Assembly (NCBI GenBank): GCA_004555205.1
Contig: SFIY01000007.1
Location: 1-64,000 of the forward strand
Direction of reading: 5' to 3'
Origin: Clostridiales bacterium
GTDB taxonomy: Bacteria; Bacillota; Clostridia; Oscillospirales; Oscillospiraceae
DNA length: 64,000 bases
The first letter of the stretch is position 1; every line of letters starts with the position of its first letter. Of the stretch, positions 7,444-17,703 are shown piece after piece. The notes below the pieces were generated by a model. It searched no databases. It was not told the origin of the DNA and saw nothing but the letters and a program-made list of their open reading frames with translations. The position numbers and the translations under genes were made by a program.

Positions 7444-8478
7444 TTATCCCGCCGCATGGAGCATATTTTCCATCAATATGCCATAGCCCTGCTGGGGATC
7501 ATTTACCAGAACATGGGTCACTGCTCCCACAAATTTACCGTTCTGGAGGATCGGGCTGCCGCTCATTCCCTGCACGATACCGCCGGTAGTGTTCAGCAAT
7601 CGCTGATCCGTTACCCGCAGCAGCAGATTACGCGTTGGCTGGCTGCCGTCATACAGTTTGACGATTTCCACCGCATACTCCTGCGTTTCACTGCCGCTGA
7701 CCGTAGCAAGGATGGTCGCCTTGCCGATGGTCACTTCCTGAACGCTTGCCACGGGAATGGCCTTGGCTTTACTGAGGAAGTTCTGATCGTCTACCGTACC
7801 GAAGATACCGCCCTCGGTATTGGCTGACACAGTGCCTACATCGCGCTGCACGGAAAAGTCGCCTTTCAGCTCACCCGGATCGCCGCGAGTGCCCTTCTTA
7901 ACCGCCTTCACCGTGGTCTCCATGATGGAGCCGGAGGAAAGCGGCATCAATTGGTGCGTGTCCACATCCGTAATTCCGTGGCCGAGCGCGCCGTATTCGC
8001 CGCTTGTGGGATCATAATAGGTCAGGGTGCCGATGCCTGCCATGCTGTCGCGGATCCATGCGCCCAGGCGGCAAACGCCATCACCACAGACTACCGGCTT
8101 GGCAGAAACATCCATCGTTTTGCTGCCGCGCTTGACCGATAAAGTCACCGCGTCAGCACCGTTCTCCTGCAAGAGGGACTGCAGATGCTCCGTTGACTCG
8201 ATTTTTTGCTCATTCATCCGGAGAAGCAGGTCTCCTTCCTTTAAGCCGCAATCCCTAGCAGGAGATACCGTTTTTCCCTGCACTTCCACTTCCGAGGTAG
8301 CCACGATCAATACGCCGTCGGCAAAAAGTTTGATGCCCACCGCCTTACCCAATGGGATCAAGCAGCGTTCACCGGGTGTTGCCCATGCCCACTGGCAGCA
8401 CGAGAACAGTGATAAAACGGCTGCCAGCACAAATGCAGCGAAACGCTGCACGGTTCGCTTTGTTTGCGCTTCATGCAT
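7444..8478 (-). CDS. spoIVB: SpoIVB serine peptidase (S55 family)
   Basis: Forespore-secreted signalling protease that triggers the sigma-K checkpoint by cleaving SpoIVFA. The 344 residues start with a membrane anchor (about 11-33), then a PDZ domain (GVLIVATSEVEVQGKTVSPARDCGLKEGDLLLRMN), then the S55 domain with catalytic His in GALGHGITD and catalytic Ser in QGMSGSPI. ATG 8478 follows AAGGGGTG. A TTGACA (minus strand, 8551-8546) lies upstream but no convincing -10 goes with it; in Bacillus the gene is driven by sigma-F/sigma-G. Confidence 0.94.
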   Translation of the reverse strand: MHEAQTKRTVQRFAAFVLAAVLSLFSCCQWAWATPGERCLIPLGKAVGIKLFADGVLIVATSEVEVQGKTVSPARDCGLKEGDLLLRMNEQKIESTEHLQSLLQENGADAVTLSVKRGSKTMDVSAKPVVCGDGVCRLGAWIRDSMAGIGTLTYYDPTSGEYGALGHGITDVDTHQLMPLSSGSIMETTVKAVKKGTRGDPGELKGDFSVQRDVGTVSANTEGGIFGTVDDQNFLSKAKAIPVASVQEVTIGKATILATVSGSETQEYAVEIVKLYDGSQPTRNLLLRVTDQRLLNTTGGIVQGMSGSPILQNGKFVGAVTHVLVNDPQQGYGILMENMLHAAG

Positions 8479-8498
8479 TGGATCACCCCTTATTAAAT

Positions 8499-8518
8499 TG
8501 TTGTCGCCGACGACAACA
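8499..8518. promoter_or_regulatory. inverted repeat upstream of spoIVB
   Basis: TGTTGTCG and CGACAACA are separated by CCGA, 21 bases before the spoIVB start. It could be an operator or an RNA hairpin in the leader. Each arm resembles half a 0A box (TTGTCG) but lacks the AA. Confidence 0.35.
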
Positions 8519-8730
8519 TTACTTTGTGCAAATCACATGGTTTCATGTCAAGTAAAAAAAGGTGATGTTGGGCTGGAATTTTTTAGCAAAAAAAAGGCGC
8601 CGCGGACATATCCGGACGGACCCTCTACACACTTTCCCTGTATTCACATATGATTTGCCTATTCATCCGGTATGCACGCAGAATGTCCCCCTCTGCAGCT
8701 CCCGCGTATTTATTCATTTATGCCCGTATA

Positions 8731-8771
8731 TTATGCATATTCTCCCATTTTATTGTAATATTTATGCATAA
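8731..8771 (+). promoter_or_regulatory. possible ArgR operators and promoter of the arginine operon
   Basis: TTATGCATA occurs at 8731-8739 and again at 8762-8770, 31 bases apart (about three helical turns). TGCAT half-sites are found in ARG boxes of several Gram-positive bacteria. A possible promoter, TTATGC (8731-8736), 17 bases, TGTAAT (8754-8759), overlaps the first copy, and its start site would fall in the second. Position upstream of argG suggests arginine-responsive repression. Confidence 0.4.
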
Positions 8772-8795
8772 AATACTTTAACGGAGGAACACATT

Positions 8796-10016
<1,221 letters not shown>

Positions 10017-10121
10017 GCGTGTCGTAAACAAACACGGTTAAAAAAGCGGCAAGGCCGCAGCCTTCGGCAGAAGCATACGGCGGCGCTGCCGGGCAACTAC
10101 TTAGCAAAGGACTGAACAATC

Positions 10122-11501
10122 ATGGCTAAAATGTGGGCCGGTCGGACTGCCGGCCATGTGGATCAAGGGGCAGACGACTTTAACTCCTCCATTCGGTTTG
10201 ACTGGCGTCTGTATCAACAGGATATTACCGGCAGTATGGCGCACGCCGCCATGCTGGGTGCCCGGCATATCATCACCCCCGCCGAGGCCGACACGCTGAT
10301 CGCCGGTTTGGAGTCGATTCTGCACGATCTGGAATCCGGCGCGCTGGCCGTTGATTTCTCCTGCGAGGACATTCATATGTTTGTGGAGCAGGAGCTGACC
10401 TCCCGACTGGGTGATGTGGGCAAAAAACTGCACACGGCACGCAGCCGCAACGATCAGGTGGCGCTGGATATGCGTCTTTACCTGCGCGACGAAGTGAGCG
10501 AGATCATGGCGCTGACCGAATCCGTCATTGCCGCCATTGTCGGGCAGGCAGAGGCAAATCAGGATGTCATCATGCCCGGCTACACCCATCTGCAGCGGGC
10601 ACAGCCCATCCTGTTTGCCCATCATCTGCTGGCCTATGCCATGATGCTGCTGCGCGATGTGGATCGCCTGAAAGATTGCCGCAAGCGCATGAATGTATCC
10701 CCCATCGGCTGCTGTGCCCTGGCCGGCACCACCTATAACACCGACCGTTACATGGAAAGCAAGACGCTTGGCTTTGACGGAATAGCCCTGAACAGCATTG
10801 ACGGGGTATCCGACCGTGACTTCTGCGTGGAGACCATGAGCGCCATCGCCATGCTGATGATGCACCTGTCCCGTTTTTCCGAGGAGCTCATCCTGTGGAG
10901 CAGTTGGGAATTTCAGTTTATTGAGCTGAGCGATGCCTACACTACCGGCTCGTCCATCATGCCCCAGAAAAAGAACCCCGACATGGCAGAGCTGGTGCGC
11001 GGCAAGACCGGCCGCGTTTACGGCGATTTGATGGCGCTTTTGACCAGCCTGAAGGGGCTGCCGCTGGCCTATAACAAGGATATGCAGGAGGACAAGGAGT
11101 GCACCTTCGACGCTGTAGACACCGTGAAGATGTGCCTGCAGGTCTTTGCTCCCATGATCGCCACCATGAAACCCTTGCCCGACAACATGAAAAAAGCGGC
11201 ACAAACCGGCTTCATCAACGCCACCGATCTGGCCGACTATCTGGTGCGCAAGGGCCTGCCCTTCCGCAGCGCATACAAAATTTCCGGCGAGATTGTGGCC
11301 AAATGCATTGCTGACGGCTGCGTGCTGGAAACCCTGCCTCTGGCAGACTACCGATCCTTCATTCCTCTGTTTGACGAGGGCCTCTACGAAGCGATTGATC
11401 TGAATACCTGCGTGCAAAAGCGTATTTCCGTGGGCGGTACTTCCCCGGAATCCGTCAAGGCGCAGCTAAAGTATGTAAAAAATGTTTGTAAAGGAGAATA
11501 A
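10122..11501 (+). CDS. argH: argininosuccinate lyase
   Basis: Splits argininosuccinate into arginine and fumarate. The 459 residues include the fumarase/aspartase-superfamily signature GSSIMPQKKNPD (about residues 282-293, with the catalytic Ser) and HTARSRNDQVALDMRL near residue 108. AAAGGA lies ten bases before ATG 10122. Only five bases separate it from the next gene, so it is co-transcribed with the ABC importer. Confidence 0.97.
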   Translation: MAKMWAGRTAGHVDQGADDFNSSIRFDWRLYQQDITGSMAHAAMLGARHIITPAEADTLIAGLESILHDLESGALAVDFSCEDIHMFVEQELTSRLGDVGKKLHTARSRNDQVALDMRLYLRDEVSEIMALTESVIAAIVGQAEANQDVIMPGYTHLQRAQPILFAHHLLAYAMMLLRDVDRLKDCRKRMNVSPIGCCALAGTTYNTDRYMESKTLGFDGIALNSIDGVSDRDFCVETMSAIAMLMMHLSRFSEELILWSSWEFQFIELSDAYTTGSSIMPQKKNPDMAELVRGKTGRVYGDLMALLTSLKGLPLAYNKDMQEDKECTFDAVDTVKMCLQVFAPMIATMKPLPDNMKKAAQTGFINATDLADYLVRKGLPFRSAYKISGEIVAKCIADGCVLETLPLADYRSFIPLFDEGLYEAIDLNTCVQKRISVGGTSPESVKAQLKYVKNVCKGE

Positions 11502-11506
11502 AAACG

Positions 11507-12295
11507 ATGAAAAAGATTTTTGCTTTGGTATTAGCGGCCATGATGCTGGCCCTGAGCCTGACCGGCTGCGGCAGCAGCGGCACCTCCCTCAGCGATGTGC
11601 AGAAGGCCGGCAAGCTGGTCATCGCCACCAGCCCCGACTTCCCTCCCTTTGAAGCCCTGGACAATAACGAAGTCGTCGGTATTGAGATCGACCTTCTGAA
11701 CCTGATCTGCGCGGATCTGGGCGTAACGCTGGACATCCAGCAGATGGACTTTGACTCTGTTTTGCCCGGCGTACAGACCGGCAAGTACGATGTGGGCGTG
11801 TCCGGCATCTCCGTGACCCCGGAGCGGGAAAAGAATGTGCTGTTCACCAATCCCTACTGTCTGGCAGCACAGGCCATCGTTGTCCCTGAGGGCAGCGCTA
11901 TCACCAGCAAGGCCGACCTCGACGGCAAAACCGTGGCCGTTCAGACCGGCACCACCGCAGAAAGCTACTGTATGAGCAGCGGCTATACCGTAAATTCCTA
12001 TGCTGCCAACAGTGATGCGCAGCTGGCACTGACCACCGGCAAGGTGGACGCATGGGTCATCGACGACCTGACCGCCGCCGACATGGTGAAGGTCTATAAC
12101 GCCGAGCACGACGATCAACTGGTCATTCTCTCCGATGCCATGACCACCGAGCCCTACGCCTTTGCATTGGCCAAGGGCAGCGAGGATCTGGTGGACGCCA
12201 TAAACGCCTCTTTGGACAAGCTGATTGCCGATGGCACGGTGGCTTCCCTGTTTGAGAAGTACGCTGCTCCCTACACGGCGCCCGAGGCCAAATAA
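11507..12295 (+). CDS. amino-acid ABC transporter substrate-binding lipoprotein
   Basis: Family 3 periplasmic-type binding protein of 262 residues. It has a lipoprotein signal with lipobox LTGCGSSG (Cys at about residue 22), then two lobes; FPPFEALDNNEVVGIEIDLL and DVGVSGISVTPEREKNVLFTNPY are classic for polar amino-acid binding. AAAGGAG precedes ATG 11507. Its place between argH and argF suggests arginine, ornithine or citrulline as ligand, which is inference from context. Confidence 0.9.
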   Translation: MKKIFALVLAAMMLALSLTGCGSSGTSLSDVQKAGKLVIATSPDFPPFEALDNNEVVGIEIDLLNLICADLGVTLDIQQMDFDSVLPGVQTGKYDVGVSGISVTPEREKNVLFTNPYCLAAQAIVVPEGSAITSKADLDGKTVAVQTGTTAESYCMSSGYTVNSYAANSDAQLALTTGKVDAWVIDDLTAADMVKVYNAEHDDQLVILSDAMTTEPYAFALAKGSEDLVDAINASLDKLIADGTVASLFEKYAAPYTAPEAK

Positions 12296-12321
12296 CGCTC
12301 CGGTGCGAAAGGAGCATTCCT

Positions 12322-13008
12322 ATGCAGGCATGGCTTGACAAGTTAAACGAAACATTTATCGCCACCAACGGTTACCAGCAATTGCTGGAGGGTCTGAAGA
12401 ATACGTTCATCATCACTCTTGGCGCCCTGTGCATCGGCGTGGTCATCGGCACGGTGATCGCCGTCATCAAATATTTCAGCGACGATGTAAAGGCGCTGCG
12501 TCCTCTGGCATGGGTCTGCGATCTGTATATCACCGTGATCCGCGGTGTTCCCGTGGTCGTGCTGCTGATGATCTTCTACTACATCATTCTGGTCTCCGCC
12601 AACGGTGTGGCCGTCGCCATCATGACCTTCGGCATCAACTCCGGCGCCTACATGGCGGAGCTGATCCGCAGCGGCATCAACGCTGTGGATTCCGGTCAGA
12701 TGGAAGCCGGCCGGAGCTTGGGTATGTCGAAGCTGCAGGCCATGAAAGTGGTGGTCTTTCCCCAGGCGATACGCTACATTCTGCCGGCCATCGGCAACGA
12801 GCTGATCGCTCTTTTTAAGGAGACTGCCGTTGCCGGCTATGTGGCCGTGGTCGATCTGACCCGGGCCGGCAACCTGATCCGCAATAACACGTATGATGCT
12901 TTCAATCCCCTGATGGTCGTGGCACTGACCTACCTCATCATCGTGGTAATTCTGACCCGAGGACTGTGGTGCGTGGAAAAGAGGTTGAGTAAGAGTGATA
13001 AGCGTTGA
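12322..13008 (+). CDS. amino-acid ABC transporter permease (HisM/GlnP type)
   Basis: Inner-membrane permease of 228 residues with about five membrane helices. The EAA-loop coupling motif is in MEAGRSLGMSKLQAMKVVVFPQAIRYILPAIGNELIALFKETA. It follows the binding protein by 26 bases with GAAAGGAG before ATG 12322, and its 3' end overlaps the ATPase start by 14 bases. Confidence 0.92.
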   Translation: MQAWLDKLNETFIATNGYQQLLEGLKNTFIITLGALCIGVVIGTVIAVIKYFSDDVKALRPLAWVCDLYITVIRGVPVVVLLMIFYYIILVSANGVAVAIMTFGINSGAYMAELIRSGINAVDSGQMEAGRSLGMSKLQAMKVVVFPQAIRYILPAIGNELIALFKETAVAGYVAVVDLTRAGNLIRNNTYDAFNPLMVVALTYLIIVVILTRGLWCVEKRLSKSDKR

Positions 13009-13718
13009 ACATCTGACAAAGAATTTTGAAGGTCTGGAGGTGCTCAAGGACATCTCCGTACAGATTCACAAGGGCGATGTCATGTGCATTATCGGCCCTT
13101 CCGGCTCCGGCAAATCCACCTTTCTGCGCTGTCTGAACCTGCTGGAAAAGCCCAGCAGCGGCAGGATCGTTTTTGCAGGGGGATGATCTGACGGACAAGC
13201 GCGTGGATCTGAACCTGCACCGCCAGAAGATGGGCATGGTATTCCAGCAGTTCAATCTGTTCCCCCACATGAGCGTTCTGCGCAACCTGACCTGTGCGCC
13301 GATGATGCTGAGAAATGTGCCCGAAGCGCAGGCGAAAGCCAAGGCCATGGAGCTTTTGGAGCGTGTCGGCTTGGCCGACCGCGCCGATGCCTATCCCCGT
13401 CAGCTCTCCGGCGGTCAGAAGCAGCGTGTGGCAATCGTGCGCGCTTTGTGCATGGAGCCGGATGTCATGCTCTTTGATGAGCCTACCAGCGCCCTTGACC
13501 CGGAAATGGTGGGCGAAGTATTGGATGTGATGAAGGAACTGGCCAAGGCGAGCATGACCATGGTGGTGGTCACTCACGAAATGGGCTTTGCCCGTGAAGT
13601 TTCCAATCGCGTACTGTTTTTGGACGAGGGACGCATCGTCGAGCAGGGTACGCCTCAGGAAATCTTTGATCATCCGCAAAGCGAGCGTCTGCAATCGTTT
13701 TTAAAGAAAGTTTTGTGA
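12995..13718 (+). pseudogene. amino-acid ABC transporter ATPase, frameshifted
   Basis: Together the two frames make one full GlnQ/HisP-type ATPase. Part one (12995-13186, GTG start) carries Walker A GPSGSGKST and runs into TGA after GRIVFAGG. Part two resumes in the next frame at about 13176 ([11 protein letters not shown]) and has the Q-loop ([11 protein letters not shown]), the signature LSGGQKQR, Walker [11 protein letters not shown] and the switch His (VVVTHE). The shift sits in a run of five Gs (GCAGGGGGATG); four Gs would restore one frame of about 240 residues. The rest looks undamaged, so this is either a recent mutation or a homopolymer sequencing error. Without it the importer would lack its own ATPase. 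Confidence 0.85.
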
Positions 13719-13731
13719 AAGGAAACGAATT

Positions 13732-14718
13732 ATGACAAAGCACGCGCATTTCTTGAAGCTGTTGGACTTCACCCCTGCTGAGATTCAGGAATTTATCGAT
13801 ACCGCCGCCGATTTGAAGGCGAAGAAAAAAGCCCGCATCCCCCACGACACCCTCAAAGGCAAGAATGTGGCTCTGATCTTTGAGAAGACCTCTACCCGTA
13901 CCCGCTGTGCTTTTGAAGTCGCCGCCCATGATCTGGGCATGGGCGTAACCTATCTGGACCCCACCGGCTCCCAGATCGGTAAGAAGGAATCCATTGCCGA
14001 CACCGCCCGTGTGCTGGGCCGCATGTATGACGGCATTGAGTACCGCGGCTTCGGTCAGGAGATCGTGGAGGAGCTGGCCAAGTATGCCGGTGTCCCCGTA
14101 TTCAACGGTCTGACCAACGAATTTCATCCCACCCAGATTCTCGCCGACTTTTTGACCGTGCAGGAGCACTTCGGCCACCTCAAGGGCATCAAGCTGGTAT
14201 ATATGGGTGATGCCCGTTACAACATGGGCAACTCTCTGATGGTCGGCTGCGCCAAGATGGGCATGCACTTTGTGGCCTGTGCGCCCGAAAAGTACTTCCC
14301 TGACGCCGCGCTGATCGCCGCCTGTCAGGCCATTGCCTCCGAGACCGGCGCCATACTGGAGTTCATCGAGGACCCCGCGCAGGCCGTTAAGGATGCTGAT
14401 GTCATCTACACCGATGTATGGGTCTCCATGGGCGAGCCGGACGAGGTGTGGGCTGAGCGGCTGCACGATCTGCTGCCCTATCAGGTCAACGATGCGCTGA
14501 TGGCCAAGGCCAAGAAGGAGACCGTGTTCATGCACTGTCTGCCCGCTTTCCACGATTTGGGAACCGGCATCGGACGCCAGATCAGCGAAAAATACGGCCT
14601 GAACGAGCTGGAGGTCACCAACAGCGTGTTTGAAAGTCCCCGGTCCATCGTCTTTGACGAGGCCGAAAACCGTATGCACACCATCAAGGCGGTGATGGCC
14701 CTGCTGATGCAGGACTGA
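13732..14718 (+). CDS. argF: ornithine carbamoyltransferase
   Basis: Forms citrulline from ornithine and carbamoyl phosphate. The 328 residues contain the carbamoyl-phosphate site STRTRCAFE (about residue 56), HPTQILADF, the ornithine loop [11 protein letters not shown] and the catalytic [17 protein letters not shown] precedes ATG 13732, 13 bases after the ATPase. The neighbouring argG and argH point to arginine synthesis rather than the deiminase pathway, although the enzyme is reversible. Confidence 0.95.
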   Translation: MTKHAHFLKLLDFTPAEIQEFIDTAADLKAKKKARIPHDTLKGKNVALIFEKTSTRTRCAFEVAAHDLGMGVTYLDPTGSQIGKKESIADTARVLGRMYDGIEYRGFGQEIVEELAKYAGVPVFNGLTNEFHPTQILADFLTVQEHFGHLKGIKLVYMGDARYNMGNSLMVGCAKMGMHFVACAPEKYFPDAALIAACQAIASETGAILEFIEDPAQAVKDADVIYTDVWVSMGEPDEVWAERLHDLLPYQVNDALMAKAKKETVFMHCLPAFHDLGTGIGRQISEKYGLNELEVTNSVFESPRSIVFDEAENRMHTIKAVMALLMQD

Positions 14719-14749
14719 TTCGCTGCGTGATTCTTCCCTCTTATTTGAA

Positions 14750-14798
14750 GCAAACAGGCTGTTCTCTTTTCCGAGAACAGCCTGTTTGCCTGTTTTTT
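14750..14798 (+). terminator. terminator of the arginine operon
   Basis: Seventeen-bp perfect stem (14750-14766 / 14773-14789) with loop TTTTCC, followed by CTGTTTTTT. It lies between argF and the convergent PAP2 gene. Confidence 0.88.
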
Positions 14799-14806
14799 AT
14801 GATGCC

Positions 14807-15517
14807 TTATACGGCCGCCGTCTTTTCTCTGCGGCGCAAAATGCGGCCTGCGGGATTGACTTTTTGCACCACGGCATAGCAGATCAGCGAGATACCCAAT
14901 CCGCCGATAATATCAATGAAATAATGCTGTTTTGTCAGCACTGTGGACAAACAGATCAAAAGCGCCATCACCAACGAATATATGCGGATCCCCTTGGACA
15001 CCTCTGTCCGCTGCCGAATGCCCAAATAGCAGTAAATGCTGATAAGGCAATGATAGGACGGAAACAGGTTGAAGGCCAATGCGCTGCCGTCACTGCTGTA
15101 AACCGTGCCTAACAGGCGGTTGCACAGGCCCGGCTGCGAAGCGATCTGCAGCAGGCCCTCCGCCGCCCGGTCCATATAAGTCGGTGCAAAAATAAAGATT
15201 AGAAATCCAATGATGTACGCGGCCGATAAGCCAATGATATAGTTGATAAAGTTCTCCTTTTCTGTCAGGGAGGCGATGATTGGGCCGAAAATCCAAAACA
15301 CATAGGAGAACAAGTAAATCACCACGAAAATACTGACCACGGGAATACGGTCGTCTATGAAGGGCAGCTTGGGTACAAAGGCCCACGATACCGTTCCCGT
15401 CATATTGCTGATCCAATTAGCCAGGCGGTACATGCTGTACTGCAGGACAAAGTACACAATGCCGAGAATCCAGCCATACCGCGGTATGGCCTTGATGCGA
15501 TTTTTCAAATACTGCAA
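14807..15517 (-). CDS. PAP2-family membrane phosphatase
   Basis: Integral membrane protein of 236 residues with about six helices. The PAP2 active site is visible as NLFPSYHCLI (motif 2) and STVLTKQHYFIDIIGG (motif 3 with catalytic His and Asp). The first motif is poorly conserved. Family members remove phosphate from lipid phosphates such as phosphatidate or undecaprenyl pyrophosphate; the substrate is not clear. The start is TTG at 15517, ten bases after AAAGGG. It lies between the arginine operon and ftsZ as a single gene. Confidence 0.8.
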   Translation of the reverse strand: MQYLKNRIKAIPRYGWILGIVYFVLQYSMYRLANWISNMTGTVSWAFVPKLPFIDDRIPVVSIFVVIYLFSYVFWIFGPIIASLTEKENFINYIIGLSAAYIIGFLIFIFAPTYMDRAAEGLLQIASQPGLCNRLLGTVYSSDGSALAFNLFPSYHCLISIYCYLGIRQRTEVSKGIRIYSLVMALLICLSTVLTKQHYFIDIIGGLGISLICYAVVQKVNPAGRILRRREKTAAV

Positions 15518-15616
15518 ATTCTCTCATCCCTTTCCGATATTTTCTTATGTGTATGATACAGAAACCGCGGGAAAATACAATTCCTTCGGCTTTTAAGTCC
15601 GGATACCGCCGGTTGC

Positions 15617-15650
15617 GGAAAAATCCTCCGGCTCGGCCGGAGGATTTTGA
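15617..15650 (-). terminator. terminator of ftsZ
   Basis: Thirteen-bp stem AAAATCCTCCGGC / GCCGGAGGATTTT with a three-base loop and five Ts on the minus strand, twelve bases past the ftsZ stop. Confidence 0.8.
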
Positions 15651-15661
15651 TATGTCAGCAA

Positions 15662-16780
15662 TCAGAACTTGTTCTTATTGAAGATCTCCAGGATCGCATC
15701 AAAGGAGCGGTCCACTTCCGCCTCAGCGTTTTTCTCCTCCTCGGTCTGATCCAGAGGCATGGGTGCCGTGGGCGCAGTACCGTCCGCCTGTGCAGCCGGC
15801 TTCTCATCTTCCGCCGCCATATTGCCCTCGTCAAAACCGGTGGCGATCACGGTGACACGGATCTCATCGTCCAGCGTCTCATCGAAAGTGGCGCCGAAGA
15901 TGGTCAGCGCGTCGGGATGCACGGCCTCCTGCACCAGCGTGGCAGCCTGCTCCACCTCTTCCAGGCCGATGTCAACAGAACCGGTCACATTAATCAGCAC
16001 GCCCTTGGCGCCGTTAATAGAGGTCTCCAGCAGGGGGCTGGAAATCGCCATGCGGGCGGCTTCCTCCGCCTTGCTCTTGCCGGCGGCCCGGCCCACGCCC
16101 ATATGGGCAAGACCGGCGTCCTTCATCACCGCGGTCACATCGGCGAAGTCCAGATTGATAAAGCCGGTATCACGAATCAGATCGGAAATCGACTGCACCG
16201 CCTGGCGCAGCACGTCATCGGCGATCTCAAAAGCATTGGCAAAGGTGATCTTCTGATCGGTAGCGTACTTCAAACGCTCGTTGGGAATGATGACAAGGGA
16301 GTCCACCTTGCCGCGCAGCTCTTCGATACCCTGCTCGGCAGCGGTCATACGGCGGCGTCCCTCAAAACCGAAAGGCTTGGTGACAACACCCACGGTCAGT
16401 ACGCCCAGTTCACGGGCAATTTCTGCCACAATGGGCGCCGCGCCGGTACCCGTACCGCCGCCCATACCGGCCGTGATAAAGACCATGTCCGTCTCTTCCA
16501 GCGCCTTGGAGATCTGGTTGCGGCTTTCCTCGGCAGCCTTGCGGCCCACTTCGGGATTGGAGCCTGCACCCTTACCGCCGGTCAGCTTTTCGCCGATCTG
16601 GATTTTATAGTTTGCACTGGATGCGTTCAGTGCCTGCTTATCTGTGTTGATCGCAATAAAGTCAACGCCCTTTGCGCCGGAGCGCACCATGCGGTTGACA
16701 ACATTATTGCCGCCGCCGCCAACACCCACTACTTTGATGCTGACTACACTTTCCGGGCCAGTTTCCAATCCAAAAGCCAT
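15662..16780 (-). CDS. ftsZ: cell division GTPase FtsZ
   Basis: Tubulin-like GTPase of 372 residues that forms the division ring. [11 protein letters not shown] (about residues 16-26) and the signature [13 protein letters not shown] (about residue 101) bind GTP; NLDFADV belongs to the T7 loop. ATG 16780 is used because GGAGG lies a few bases before it; codons further upstream have no such site. The acidic linker ends in [15 protein letters not shown], which differs from the usual (D/E)IPxFLR-type tail that binds FtsA or SepF. It is last in the dcw order and has its own promoter. Confidence 0.96.
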   Translation of the reverse strand: MAFGLETGPESVVSIKVVGVGGGGNNVVNRMVRSGAKGVDFIAINTDKQALNASSANYKIQIGEKLTGGKGAGSNPEVGRKAAEESRNQISKALEETDMVFITAGMGGGTGTGAAPIVAEIARELGVLTVGVVTKPFGFEGRRRMTAAEQGIEELRGKVDSLVIIPNERLKYATDQKITFANAFEIADDVLRQAVQSISDLIRDTGFINLDFADVTAVMKDAGLAHMGVGRAAGKSKAEEAARMAISSPLLETSINGAKGVLINVTGSVDIGLEEVEQAATLVQEAVHPDALTIFGATFDETLDDEIRVTVIATGFDEGNMAAEDEKPAAQADGTAPTAPMPLDQTEEEKNAEAEVDRSFDAILEIFNKNKF

Positions 16781-16856
16781 GATGGTTCCTCCTGCCATAA
16801 TTTGTATCACGACGACAGATTATCTGTTCGTAAACACCATATAGAGTATATATTAT

Positions 16857-16885
16857 ATTGTATTACGGAATGGTTCCGCGGTCAA
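16857..16885 (-). promoter_or_regulatory. sigma-A promoter of ftsZ
   Basis: On the minus strand TTGACC (16885-16880), 17 bases and TACAAT (16862-16857), with a second AT-rich TATAAT just downstream. It lies between ftsQ and ftsZ, so ftsZ can be expressed independently of the rest of the cluster. Confidence 0.6.
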
Positions 16886-16923
16886 GGGCTCTGCCGCGAT
16901 TTTACCGCATTTCTTCCGCATTT

Positions 16924-17682
16924 TTATTTGGGAATAAAGCTCGCCTTACCCTCCTGGGTCAAGTCAATGATTCCCTTTTCGTTATCCTCCAAGCGTTCCA
17001 CAACCGCTTTGAGATATTCCAGCTTATAATCAAAATCCGCCGACCGGAGCAACTGTACGTCAAAGCGGTTCAGATAGCGCAGGGTGATATAAGCACTCTC
17101 CTCCAGGTGGATCTCCTGCAGATCCTGCAGCATGCTCTTTTGATGCAGCTGCTGCAGCAATGGCAGTAATGCTTCCAACTGATTCTCTTGTCCGGCGTCC
17201 GTGGTCACCATTTGCCCTATGGTCGGCTCCTGCAGCGTCAGTCCCGTCAGCACCGTGTAATTTTCCCTGTCCTCCACCGGCGCCGTGTCGGCAATTTTGC
17301 CGTTATAGCACATCAGCCACAGCTCTCCCTTATGCTCTACTGCCAAAGCGCGTTCACATTCCTCGACCTGAATGTAAAGCGTATTGGGCAGGCGGCGTCC
17401 GATTTTTACCGATTCCACATAGGGCAGCTCCTGTGTAATGCGTGCCGCCGCTTCGTACTTATTCAGGAAAAAGAGGTTTTCACCGACCGTTACGCCGCTG
17501 GCCTCTACGATCTCCTCCGTACTGTAGCGGTCATTGCCGCTCACCTCTACTTGATCGACCTTGAAAAACAGGGCCAATGCCGCTGCAATGGCGCCGCAAA
17601 TGACCACAAAGATCATCAGACGGTAAATAAAGGCAAAGCTGCCGCGCGTATTTCTGCGCCGATATCTGCGTCGTCCGGCCAT
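16924..17682 (-). CDS. ftsQ: cell division protein FtsQ/DivIB
   Basis: Single-pass membrane protein of 252 residues: basic N-terminus (GRRRYRRRN), a membrane helix at about 17-42, a POTRA domain starting FKVDQVEVSGNDRYSTEEIVEASGV, and a beta domain. It scaffolds the septal divisome with FtsL and DivIC. GAGAGGAG precedes ATG 17682. The place between murA and ftsZ is the usual one for Firmicutes. Confidence 0.9.
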   Translation of the reverse strand: MAGRRRYRRRNTRGSFAFIYRLMIFVVICGAIAAALALFFKVDQVEVSGNDRYSTEEIVEASGVTVGENLFFLNKYEAAARITQELPYVESVKIGRRLPNTLYIQVEECERALAVEHKGELWLMCYNGKIADTAPVEDRENYTVLTGLTLQEPTIGQMVTTDAGQENQLEALLPLLQQLHQKSMLQDLQEIHLEESAYITLRYLNRFDVQLLRSADFDYKLEYLKAVVERLEDNEKGIIDLTQEGKASFIPK

Positions 17683-17703
17683 AAGTTTCTCCTCTCTGAT
17701 GCG

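Noticed and set aside
13160..13200. Programmed frameshifting in the ABC ATPase
   Set aside because: The site lacks a known slippery heptamer, internal Shine-Dalgarno or downstream pseudoknot, and frameshifting is not known for this family; a one-base indel in the G-run is simpler.
15647..17029. 460-codon plus-strand frame across ftsZ
   Set aside because: Antisense shadow of ftsZ; it crosses the ftsZ promoter and terminator.
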